A stretch of 64,000 nt of DNA from Abelmoschus esculentus (taxonomy: Eukaryota; Streptophyta; Magnoliopsida; Malvales; Malvaceae): assembly GCA_035048815.1 (NCBI GenBank), contig JAUCBN010000003.1:22118001-22182000 (forward strand), in the 5' to 3' direction. The position numbers were made by a program, and so were the translations under genes. The notes below the pieces were generated by a model. That model was not told where the DNA came from, did not search any database, and saw nothing but the letters and a program-made list of their open reading frames with translations. Numbering within the stretch: position 1 is the stretch's first letter; every line of letters begins with the position of its first letter. This document shows positions 38,801 through 51,900 of this stretch, one piece after another.

Positions 38801-39037
38801 TTATGAGTTCAAATAGTTAATTAAGGTCTTTTGAACAAAATTATACAGATTAATCTAAAATTTTCAGCTTTTTACTCGGTTAAAATTCAAACGGATTCTC
38901 CATAAAGCCATTTTAGACATGCACGTTTTAATCCGAATAAAACGATAACTAGATGTTATTAAATCAAATTTTTTGATTTCAAATAATTAATTATGGGCTT
39001 TTGAACAAAATTATGCAGATTAATCCAAAATTTTCAT
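35827..39037. repeat. sat170 higher-order repeat, copy 3 (19 monomers, 3,211 bp)
   Basis: Monomers 1-18 follow the same order, then a monomer of the copy 2 number 25 type (aatccgaataaaacg) leads straight into the next copy. Monomers 19-24 of the long form are missing. The length difference from copy 2 is 1,019 bp, six monomers. Confidence 0.9.
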
Positions 39038-42000
39038 CTTTTTACTCGGTTAAAATTCGAACAGATTCTCTATAAAGCAATTTTAGACAAGCAAGTTTTA
39101 ATCCCTACAAAACGAAATGAAATTTTATGAGTTCAAATAGTTGAACATGGGATTTTGAACAAAATTATACAGATAAATCTAAAATTTTCAGCTTTTTACT
39201 CGGTTAAAATTCGAACGGATTCTCTATAAAGCAATTTTAGACAAACAAGTTTTAGTCCTAACAAAACGAAAATTAGAGGTTATTAAATCAAATTTTACGA
39301 GTTCAAATAGTTAATTATGGGCTTTTGAACAAAATTATACAGATTAATCTAAAATTTTCAAGTTTTTACTCGGTTAAAATTCGAACGGATTCTCTATCAA
39401 GCAATTTTAGATATGCAAGTTTTAAATCTCACCAAAACGAAAACCAGATGTTATTAAATCAAATTTTATGAGTTCATATAGTTGAATATGTTCTTTTAAA
39501 CAAAATTATACAGATTAATCTAAAATTTTTAGCTTTTTACTCGGTTAAAATTTGAACGGGTTCTCTACAAAGCCTTTTTAGACGTGGACGTTTTCATCCG
39601 AACAAAACAAAAAACAGATGTTATTAAATGAAATTTTATGAGTTCAAATAGTTAATTATTGGATTTTGAATAAAATTATACAGTTAAATCTAAAATTTTC
39701 AACTTTTTACTCGGTTAAAATTCGAACGGATTCTCTATAAAGCAATTTTAGACAAGCAAGTTTTAGTCCTAACAAAACGAAAATCAGATGTTTTTAAATC
39801 AAATTTTACGAGTTCAATCAGTTAATTTTGGGCTTTTGAACAAAATTATACAGATTAATCTAAAATTTTCAACTTTTTTCTCGGTTAAAATTTGAACGGA
39901 TTCTCTATAAAACCTTTTTAGACATGCACGTTTTAATCCAAACAAAATGATAACTAGATGTTATTAAATCAATTTTTTTGAGTTCAAATAATTAATTATG
40001 GGGTTTGAACAAAATTATACAAATTAATCTAAAATTTTCAGCTTTTTACTCGGTTAAAATTTGAACGGATTCTCTATAAAGCCTTTTAACACGTGGACGT
40101 TTTAATTCGAACAAAACAAAAATCAGATGTTATTAAATGAAATTTTATGAGTTCAAATATTTAATTATTGGATTTTAAACACAATTATACAAATAAATCT
40201 AAAATTTTCAGCTTTTTACTCAGTTAAAATTCGAACGGATTCTCTATAAAGCAATTTTAGACAAGCAAGTTTTAGTCCCAACAAAACAAAAAATAGATGT
40301 TATTAAATCAAAATTTACGAGTTCAAATAGTTAATTATGGGCTTTTGAACAAAATTATACAGATTAATCTAAAATTTTCAACTTTTTACTCGGTTAAAAT
40401 TTGAACGGATTCTCTATAAAACCTTTTTAGACATGCACGTTTTAATCCAAACAAAATGATAACTAGATGTTATTAAATCAAATTTTTTGAGTTCAAATAA
40501 TTAATTATGGGCTTTTGAACAAAATTATACAGATTAATCTAAAATTTTCAGCTTTTTACTCGATTAAAATTTGAAAGGATTCTTTATAAAGCTTTTTTAG
40601 ACGTGGACATTTTAATCCGAACAAAACAAAACCAGATGTTATTAAATCAAATTTTATGAGTTCAAATAGTTAATTATGAGATTTTGAACAAAATTATACA
40701 GATTAATATAAAATTTTCAGCTTTTTACTCGGTTAAAATTCGAACGGATTCTCTATAAAGCCTTTTTAGACATGCACGTTTTAATCCGAACAAAACAAAA
40801 ACCATATGTTATTAAATCAAATTTTATGAGTTCAAATAGTTAATTAAGGGATTTTGAACAAAATTATACTGATAAATCTAACATTTTCAGGTTTTTACTT
40901 GGTTAAATTCGAATGGATTCTCTGTAAAGCCTTTTTAGACATGCACGTTTTAATCCGAACAAAATGATAATTATATGTTATTAAATCAATTTTTTTTTAG
41001 TTCAAATAATTAATTATGGGCTTTTGAACAAAATTATACAGATTAATCTAAAAGTTTCAGCTTTGTACTCGTTTAAAATTTGAACGGATTCTCTATAAAG
41101 CCTTTTTAGATGTGGACATTTTAATCCGAACAAAACAAAACGAGATGTTATTAAATAAAATTTTATGAGTTCAAATAGTTAATTATGGGCTTTTGAATAA
41201 AATTATACAGATAAATCTAAAGTTTTCATCTTTTTACTCGTATAAAATTCGAACGGATTCTCTATAAAGCCTTTTTAGGCATGCACGTTTTAATCCGAAC
41301 AAATCGATAACCAGATGTTATTAAATCAAATTTTTTGTGTTCAAATAATTAATTATGGGCTTTTGAACAAAATTATGTAGATTAATCTAAAATTTTTAGC
41401 TTTTTACTCAGTTAAAATTCAAACGGATTCCCTATAAAGCCTTTTTAGACATGTACATTTTATTCTCAACAAAACGAAAACCAGATTTTATTAAATGAAA
41501 ATTTATGAGTTCAAATATTTAATTTTGATATTTTTGAATAAAATTATACAGATTAATCTAAAATTTTTAGCTTTTTACTCGGTTAAAATTCGAACGGATT
41601 CTCTATAAAACCTTTATAGACATGCACGTTTTAATCCCAACAAATCGAAAAGCAGATGTTATTAAATCAAATTTTATGAGTTCAAATAGTTAATTATGAG
41701 CTTTTAAAAAAATTATACAGATTAATCTAAAATTTTCAACTTTTTAGTCGGTTAAAATTCGAACAGATTCTCTATAAAGCCTTTTTAGACATGCACGTTT
41801 TAATCCGAACAAAACAATTACTAGATCTTATTAAATCAAATTTTTGAGTTTAAATAATTAATTATGGTCTTTTGAACAAAATTATACAGATTAATCTAAA
41901 ATTTTCAGCTGTTTACTCGATTAAAATTTGAACGGATTCGCTATAAAGCCTTTTTAGACATGCACGTTTTAATCCGAACAAAACAAAAACCGGATGTTAT

Positions 42001-42248
42001 TAAATCAAATTTTATGAGTTCAAATAGTTAATTAAGGTCTTTTGAACAAAATTATACAGATTAATCTAAAATTTTCAGCTTTTTACTCGGTTAAAATTCA
42101 AACGGATTCTCCATAAAGCCATTTTAGACATGCACGTTTTAATCCGAATAAAACGATAACTAGATGTTATTAAATCAAATTTTTTGATTTCAAATAATTA
42201 ATTATGGGCTTTTGAACAAAATTATGCAGATTAATCCAAAATTTTCAT
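39038..42248. repeat. sat170 higher-order repeat, copy 4 (19 monomers, 3,211 bp)
   Basis: Same length and order as copy 3. It differs in monomer 9, which has the catgcacg...aaacaaaatgataactag form instead of the gaattaaacgataac form of copies 1-3. It also has variants shared only with copy 5, such as tttttctcgg (39,875), ttttttgtgttc (41,333) and ggattccctataaag (41,427). Confidence 0.9.
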
Positions 42249-45200
42249 CTTTTTACTCGGTTAAAATTCGAACAGATTCTCTATAAAGCAATTTTAGACA
42301 AGCAAGTTTTAATCCCTACAAAACGAAATGAAATTTTATGAGTTCAAATAGTTGAACATGGGATTTTGAACAAAATTATACAGATAAATCTAAAATTTTC
42401 AGCTTTTTACTCGGTTAAAATTCGAACGGATTCTCTATAAAGCAATTTTAGACAAACAAGTTTTAGTCCTAACAAAACGAAAATTAGAGGTTATTAAATC
42501 AAATTTTACGAGTTCAAATAGTTAATTATGGGCTTTTGAACAAAATTATACAGATTAATCTAAAATTTTCAAGTTTTTACTCGGTTAAAATTCGAACGGA
42601 TTCTCTATCAAGCAATTTTAGATATGCAAGTTTTAAATCTCACCAAAACGAAAACCAGATGTTATTAAATCAAATTTTATGAGTTCATATAGTTGAATAT
42701 GTTCTTTTAAACAAAATTATACAGATTAATCTAAAATTTTTAGCTTTTTACTCGGTTAAAATTTGAACGGGTTCTCTACAAAGCCTTTTTAGACGTGGAC
42801 GTTTTCATCCGAACAAAACAAAAAACAGATGTTATTAAATGAAATTTTATGAGTTCAAATAGTTAATTATTGGATTTTGAATAAAATTATACAGATAAAT
42901 CTAAAATTTTCAACTTTTTACTCGGTTAAAATTCGAACGGATTCTCTATAAAGCAATTTTAGACAAGCAAGTTTTAGTCCTAACAAAACGAAAATCAGAT
43001 GTTTTTAAATCAAATTTTACGAGTTCAATCAGTTAATTTTGGGCTTTTGAACAAAATTATACAGATTAATCTAAAATTTTCAACTTTTTTCTCGGTTAAA
43101 ATTTGAACGGATTCTCTATAAAACCTTTTTAGACATGCACGTTTTAATCCAAACAAAATGATAACTAGATGTTATTAAATCAATTTTTTTGAGTTCAAAT
43201 AATTAATTATGGGGTTTGAACAAAATTATACAAATTAATCTAAAATTTTCAGCTTTTTACTCGGTTAAAATTTGAACGGATTCTCTATAAAGCCTTTTAA
43301 CACGTGGACGTTTTAATTCGAACAAAACAAAAATCAGATGTTATTAAATGAAATTTTATGAGTTCAAATATTTAATTATTGGATTTTAAACACAATTATA
43401 CAAATAAATCTAAAATTTTCAGCTTTTTACTCAGTTAAAATTCGAACGGATTCTCTATAAAGCAATTTTAGACAAGCAAGTTTTAGTCCCAACAAAACAA
43501 AAAATAGATGTTATTAAATCAAAATTTACGAGTTCAAATAGTTAATTATGGGCTTTTGAACAAAATTATACAGATTAATCTAAAATTTTCAAATTTTTAC
43601 TCGGTTAAAATTTGAACGGATTCTCTATAAAACCTTTTTAGACATGCACGTTTTAATCCAAACAAAATGATAACTAGATGTTATTAAATCAAATTTTTTG
43701 AGTTCAAATAATTAATTATGGGCTTTTGAACAAAATTATACAGATTAATCTAAAATTTTCAGCTTTTTACTCGATTAAAATTTGAAAGGATTCTTTATAA
43801 AGCTTTTTTAGACGTGGACATTTTAATCCGAACAAAACAAAACCAGATGTTATTAAATCAAATTTTATGAGTTCAAATAGTTAATTATGAGATTTTGAAC
43901 AAAATTATACAGATTAATATAAAATTTTCAGCTTTTTACTCGGTTAAAATTCGAACGGATTCTCTATAAAGCCTTTTTAGACATGCACGTTTTAATCCGA
44001 ACAAAACAAAAACCATATGTTATTAAATCAAATTTTATGAGTTCAAATAGTTAATTAAGGGATTTTGAACAAAATTATACTGATAAATCTAACATTTTCA
44101 GGTTTTTACTTGGTTAAATTCGAATGGATTCTCTGTAAAGCCTTTTTAGACATGCACGTTTTAATCCGAACAAAATGATAATTATATGTTATTAAATCAA
44201 TTTTTTTTTAGTTCAAATAATTAATTATGGGCTTTTGAACAAAATTATACAGATTAATCTAAAAGTTTCAGCTTTGTACTCGTTTAAAATTTGAACGGAT
44301 TCTCTATAAAGCCTTTTTAGATGTGGACATTTTAATCCGAACAAAACAAAACGAGATGTTATTAAATAAAATTTTATGAGTTCAAATAGTTAATTATGGG
44401 CTTTTGAACAAAATTATACAGATAAATCTAAAGTTTTCATCTTTTTACTCGTATAAAATTCGAACGGATTCTCTATAAAGCCTTTTTAGACATGCACGTT
44501 TTAATCCGAACAAATCGATAACCAGATGTTATTAAATCAAATTTTTTGTGTTCAAATAATTAATTATGGGCTTTTGAACAAAATTATGTAGATTAATCTA
44601 AAATTTTTAGCTTTTTACTCAGTTAAAATTCAAACGGATTCCCTATAAAGCCTTTTTAGACATGTACATTTTATTCTCAACAAAACGAAAACCAGATTTT
44701 ATTAAATGAAAATTTATGAGTTCAAATATTTAATTTTGATATTTTTGAATAAAATTATACAGATTAATCTAAAATTTTTAGCTTTTTACTCGGTTAAAAT
44801 TCGAACGGATTCTCTATAAAACCTTTATAGACATGCACGTTTTAATCCCAACAAATCGAAAAGCAGATGTTATTAAATCAAATTTTATGAGTTCAAATAG
44901 TTAATTATGAGCTTTTAAAAAAATTATACAGATTAATCTAAAATTTTCAACTTTTTAGTCGGTTAAAATTCGAACAGATTCTCTATAAAGCCTTTTTAGA
45001 CATGCACGTTTTAATCCGAACAAAACAATTACTAGATCTTATTAAATCAAATTTTTGAGTTTAAATAATTAATTATGGTCTTTTGAACAAAATTATACAG
45101 ATTAATCTAAAATTTTCAGCTGTTTACTCGATTAAAATTTGAACGGATTCGCTATAAAGCCTTTTTAGACATGCACGTTTTAATCCGAATAAAACAAAAA

Positions 45201-45967
45201 CCGGATGTTATTAAATCAAATTATATGAGTTCAAATAGTTAATTAATGTCTTTTGGACAAAATTATACAGATTAATCTAAAATTTTCAGCTTTTTACTCG
45301 GTTAAAATTCAAACGGATTCTCCATAAAGCCATTTTAGACATGCACGTTTTAATCCAAATAAAACGATAACTAGATGTTATTAAATCAAATTTTTTGATT
45401 TCAAATAATTAATTATGGGCTTTTGAACAAAATTATGCAGATTAATCCAAAATTTTCATCTTTTTACTCGGTTAAAATTCGAACAAATTCTCTTTAAAGC
45501 CCATTTACACATGCACGTTTTAATCCCAACAAAACGAAAAATATATTTTATTAAATGAAATTTTATGAGTTCAAATAGTTAATTTTGATCTTTTGAACAA
45601 AATTATACTTATTAATCTAAAATTTTTAGCTTTTTACTCGGTTAAAATTAGAACGGATACTCTATCAAGCCTTTTTAGACATGCACGTTTTAATCCAGAC
45701 AAAACGAAAACAGATGTTATTAAATCAAATTTTATCAGTTCAAATATTAATTAAGGGCTTTTGAATAAAATTATACAGATTAATCTAAAATTTTCAGCTT
45801 TTTACTCGGTTAAAATTTGAACAGATTCTCTATAAAGCCTTTTTAGACATACACGTTTTAATCCGAACAAAACGATAACTAGATGTTATTAAATCAAATT
45901 TTTTGAGTTCAAATAATTAATTATGGGGTTTTGAACAAAATTATATAGATTAATCTAAAAATTTCAG
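42249..45967. repeat. sat170 higher-order repeat, copy 5 (22 monomers, truncated)
   Basis: Monomers 1-17 are nearly identical to copy 4, including its private variants. From monomer 18 it follows the long form with numbers 19-22 (aatccaaataaaacg, cccatttacacatgc, aatccagac, atacacg). After 45,967 the order is lost and monomers become divergent, so this is the right edge of the ordered core. Confidence 0.88.
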
Positions 45968-48900
45968 CTTTTAACTCGGTTAAAATTCAAACGGATTCTC
46001 TATAAAGCCTTTTTTGACATGCACGTTTTAATCCGAACAAAATGATAAGTAGATGTTATTAAATCAAATTTTTTAAGTTCAAATAATTAATTATTTTAAA
46101 CAAAATTATACAGATTAATCTAAAATTTTCAGCTTTTTACTCGTTTAAAATTTGAACGGATTCTCTATAAAGCCTTTTTAGACGTGGACGTTTTAATCCG
46201 AACAAAGCAAAACCAGATAATATTAAATCAAATTTTTTGAGTTCAAATAGTTAATTATGAGATTTTGAACAAAATTATACAGATAAATCTAAAATTTTCA
46301 GCTTTTTACTCGGTTAAAATTCGAACGGATTCTCTATAAAGACTATTTAGACATGCACATTTTAATCCGAACAAAACAAAAACCAGATGTTATTAAATCA
46401 AATTTTATGAGTTCAAATAGTTAATTATTGGATTTTGAACAAAATTATACAGATAAATATAAAATTTTTAGCTTTTTACTCGGTTAAAATTCGAACGGAT
46501 TCTCTATAGAGCCTTTTTAGACATGTACGTTTTAATCCGAACAAAATAATAACTAGATGTTATTAAATCAAATTTTACGAGTTCAAATAGTTAATTATGG
46601 GATTTTGAACGAAATTATATAGATAAATCTAAAATTTTTAGCTTTTTACTCGGTTAAAATTCGAACGGATTCTCTATAAAGCAATTTTAGACATACACGT
46701 TTTAATTCGAACAAAACGATATTTAGATGTTATTAAATCAAATTTGATGAGTTCAAATAATTAATTATGGGCTTTTGAATAAAATTATGAAGATTAATCT
46801 AAAATTTTCAGTTTTTTACTCGGTTAAAGTTTAAATAGTTAATTACAAGTTTTTAAACAAAATTATATAGATTAGTCTAAAATTTTCAACTTTTTAGTCG
46901 GTTAAAATTCGAATAGATTCTCTATAAAGCCTTTTTAGACATGCACGTTTTAATCCGAACAAAACAATTACTAGATATTATTAAATCAAATTTTTTGAGT
47001 TCAAATAATTAATTATGGGCTTTTGAACTAAATTATACAGATTAATCTAAAATTTTCAGCTTTTTACTCGGTTAAAATTTAAATGGATTCTCTATAAAGT
47101 CCTTTAAGACATGAAAGTTTTAATCCGAACAAAACGATAACTAGGTGTTATTAAATCAAATTTTTTGAGTTCAAATAATTAATTATGGGCTTTTGAACAA
47201 AATTTTGCAGATTAATCTAAAAATTTTAGCTTTTTACTCGGTTAAAATTCAAACAGATTCTCCGTAAAGCCGTTTTAGACATGTATGTTTAAATCCGAAC
47301 AAAATGATAAGTAGATGTTATTAAATCAAATTTTTTGAGTTAAAATAATTAATTATGGGCTTTTAAACAAAATTATATAGATTAATCTAAAAGTTTCAGC
47401 TTTTTACTCGGTTAAAATTCGAACGGATTCTCTATAAAGACTTTTTAGACATGCACGTTTTAATCCGAACAAAACAAAAACCAGATGTTATTAAATCAAA
47501 TTTTATGAGTTTAAATAGATGAATATGGTCTTTTAAACAAAATTATACAGATTAATCTAAAATTTTTAGCTTTTTACTCGGTTAAAATTCGAACGAATTC
47601 TCTATAAAGCTTTTTTAGACATGCACATTTTAATCCCAAGAAAACGAAAATAAGATTTTTTTAAATGAAATTTTATGAGTTCAAATATTTAATTTTGAGC
47701 TTTTGAACAAAACTATACAGATTAATCTAAAATTTTCAGCTTTTTACTCTGTTAAAATTTGAACGGATTCTCTATAAAGCCTTTTTAGACATGCACGTTT
47801 TAATCCCAACAAAACGAAAATCAGATGTTATTAAATCAAATTTTACGAGTTCAAATAGTTAATTATGGGCTTTTGAAAAAAACTATACAGATTAATCTAA
47901 AATTTTCAACTTTTTACTCGGTTAAAATTCGAACGGATTCTCTATAAAGCCTTTTTAGACATGCATGTTTTAATCCGAACAAAACGATAACTAGATGTTA
48001 TTAAATCAAATTTTTTGAGTTCAAATAATTAATTATGGGCTTTTGAAAAAAATTATACAGATTAATCTAAAATTTTCAGCTTTTTACTCGATTAAAATTT
48101 GAAAGGATTCTTTATAAAGCCTTTTTAGACATACACGTTTTAATCCGAACAAAACAAAAAACAGATGTTATTAAATAAAATTTTATGAGTTTAATTAGTT
48201 AATTCCGAGATTTTTAACAAAATTATAAAGATAGATCTAAAATTTTTAGCTTTTTACTCGGTTAAAATTCGAACGGATTCTCTAGAAAGCATTTTTAGAC
48301 ATGCAAGTTTTAATCCCACCAAAACGAAAACCAGACGTTATTAAATAAAATTTTATGAGTTCAAAAAGTTTAATATGGTCTTTTAAACAAAATTATACAG
48401 ATTAATCTAAAATTTTTAGCTTTTTACTCGGTTAATATCCGAACGAATTCTCTATAAAGCTTTTTTAGACATGCACATTTTAATCCCAACAAAACGAAAA
48501 TAAGATTTTTTTAAATGAAATTTTATGAGTTCAAATATTTAATTTTGAGCTTTTGAACAAAATTATACAGATTAATCTAAATTTTTCAGCTTTTTATACG
48601 GTTAAAATTTGAACGGATTCTCAATAAAGCAATTTTAGACAAGCAAGTTTTAATCCTAATAAAACAAAAATTAGATGTTATTAAATGAAATTTTATGAGT
48701 TTAAATAGTTAATTATGGGATTTTGAACAAAATTATACAGATAGATCTAAAATTTTCAGCTTTTTACTCGGTTAAAATTCGAACGGATTCTCTATAAATC
48801 AATTTTAGACAAGCAAGTTTTAATCCCTACAAAACAAAATCAAATTTTATAAGTTCAAATTGTTGAATATGGGCTTTTAAAAAAAATTATACAGATTAAT

Positions 48901-51900
48901 CTAAAATTTTTAGCTTTTTACTCGGTTAAAATCCGAACAAATTCACTACAAAGCCTTTTTAGACATGCACATTTTAATCCCAACAAAACAAAAAAAAGAT
49001 TTTATTAAATAAAATTTTATGAGTTCAAATATTTAATTTTAAGCTTTTGAAAAAAATTATACAGATTAATCTAAAATTTTCAACTTTTTACTCGGTTAAA
49101 ATTCGAACGGATTCTCTATAAAGTCTTTTTAGGCATGCACGTCTTAATCCCAACAAAAAGAAAATCAGATGTTATTAAGTCAAATTTTACGAGTTCAAAT
49201 ATTTAATTATGGGCTTTTGAACAAAATTATACAGATTAATCTAAAATTTTCAACTTTTTTCTCGGTTAAAATTCGAACGGATTCTCTATAAAGCCTTTTT
49301 AGACATGCACGTTTTAATCGGAACAAAACGATAACTAGATGTTACTAAATCAAATTTTTTGAGTTCAAATAATTAATTATGGGGTTTTGAACAAAATTAT
49401 ACAGATTAATCTAAAATTTTCAGCTTTTTACTCGGTTAAAATTTGAATGGGTTCTCTATAAAGACTTTTTAGACGTGGACGTTTTAATCCGAACAAAACA
49501 AAAACCAGATGTTATTAAATGAAATTTTATTAGTTGAAATAGTTAATTATTGGATTTTGAACAAAATTATATAAATAAATCTAAAATTTTCAGCTTTTTA
49601 CTCGAATAAAATTCGAACGGATTCTCTATAAAGCAATTTTAGACAAGCAAGTTTTAGTCCCAACAAAACGAAAATTAAATGTTATTAAATCAAATTTTAC
49701 GAGTTCAAATAGTTAATCATGGGGTTTTGAACAAAATTATACAGATTATTCTAAAATTTTCAACTTTTTACTCGGTTAAAATTCGAACGGATTCTTTATA
49801 ATGCCTTTTTAGACAAGCACGTTTTAATCCAAACAAAACGATAACTAGATGTTATTAAATCAAATTTTTTGAGTTCAAATAATTAATTATGAGCTTTTAA
49901 ACAAAATTATACAGATTAATCTAAAATTTTTAGCTTTTTACTCGGTTAAAATTTGAAGGGATTCTTTATAAAGCCTTTTTGGACATGCATGTTTTAATCC
50001 GAACAAAACAAAACCAGATGTTATTAAATGAAATTTTATGAGTTCAAAGAGTTAATTATTGGATTTTGAACAAAATTATACAGATAAATCTAAAATTTTT
50101 AGCTTTTTACTCGGTTAAAATTCGAACGGATTCTCTATAAAGCAATTTTTAGACATGCACGTTTTAATCCGAACAAAACGATAATTAGATGTTATTAAAT
50201 CATATTTTTTTGAGTTCAAATATTTAATTATGGGATTTTGAACAAAATTATACAGATTAATCTAAAATTTTCAGCTTTTTACTTGGATAAAATTTGAATG
50301 GATTCTTTATAAAGCCTTTTTAGACATGCACGTTTTAATCCATACAAAACAAAAACCAGATGTTATTAAATAAAATTTTATGAGTTCAAATAGTTAATTA
50401 TGGGATTTTTAACAAAATTATACAGATAGATCTAAAATTTTCAGCTTTTTACTTAGTTAAAATTCGAATGGATTCTCTATAAAGCAATTTTAGACATGCA
50501 AGTTTTAATCCCAAAAAAACGAAAACCAGATGTTATTAAATCAAATTTTATGAGTTCAAATATTTGAATATGGTCTTTTAAACAAAATTATACAGATTAA
50601 TCTAAAATTTTTAGCTTTTTACTTGGTTAAAATTCAAACGTGATTCTCTACAGCCTTTGAACATGCACATTTTAATAAAATTATACAGATTAATCTAAAA
50701 TTTTTAGCTTTTTACTTGGTTAAAATTCAAACGTGATTCTCTACAGCCTTTGAACATACAAAATTATAAAGCCTTTTTAGACATGCACATTTTAATCCCA
50801 ACAAAACGAGAAAAAAAGATTTTATTAAATGAAATTTTATGAGTTCAAATATTTAATTTTGAGCTTTTGAACAAAATTATACAGATTAATCTAAAATTTT
50901 CAGCTTTTTACTCGGTTAAAATTCAAACGGATTCTCTGTAAAGCCTTTTTAGACATACACATTTTAATTCCAACAAAACGAAAATCAGATGTAATTAAAT
51001 CAAATTTTACGAGTTCATATAGTTAATTTTGGGCTTTTGAACAAAATTATACAGATTAATCTAAAATTTTCAATTTTTTACTCGGTTAAAATTCGAACGG
51101 ATTCTCTATAAAGCAATTTTAGACATGCAAGTTTTAATCCCACCAAAACGAAAATCAGATATTATTAAATCAAATTTTATTAGTTCAAATAGTTGAATAT
51201 GGTCTTTTAAACAAAATTATACAGATTAATCTAAAATTTTTAGCTTTTTACTCGGTTAAAATTTGAACGGGATCGCTATAAAGCCTTTTTAGACGTGGAC
51301 GTTTTAATCCGAACAAAGCAAAAACCCGATGTTATTAAATGAAATTTTATGAGTTCAAATAGTTAATTATTGGATTTTGAACAAAATTATACTGATAAAT
51401 CTAAAATTTTCAGCTTTTTACTAGGTAAAAATTCGAACGAATTCTCTATAAAGCAATTTTAGACAAGCAAGTTTTAGTCCTGACAAAACAAAAATTAGAT
51501 GTTATTAAATCAAATTTTATGAGTTCAAATAGTTAATTATAGGCTTTTGAACAAAATTATACAGATTAATCTAAAATTTTTTGCTTTTTACTCGGTTAAA
51601 ATTCGAACGAATTCTCTACAAAACCTTTTTAGACATGCACATTTTAATCCCAACAAAACGAACACAAGATTTTATTAAATGAAATTTTATGAGTTCAAAT
51701 ATTTAATTTTAAGCTTTTGAACAAAATTATACAGATTAATCTAAAATTTACAGCTTTTTACTCGGTTAAAATTCGAACGGATTCTCTATAAATTCTTTTT
51801 AGACATGCACGTTTTAATCCCAACAAAACGAAAATCAGATGTTATTAAATCAAATTTTACGAGTTCAAATAGTTAATTATGGGCTTTTGATCAAAATATA

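Noticed and set aside
27537..45967. CENP-B box in the sat170 monomer (around ttcgaacggattc)
   Set aside because: The essential nTTCGnnnnAnnCGGGn spacing is not met on either strand.
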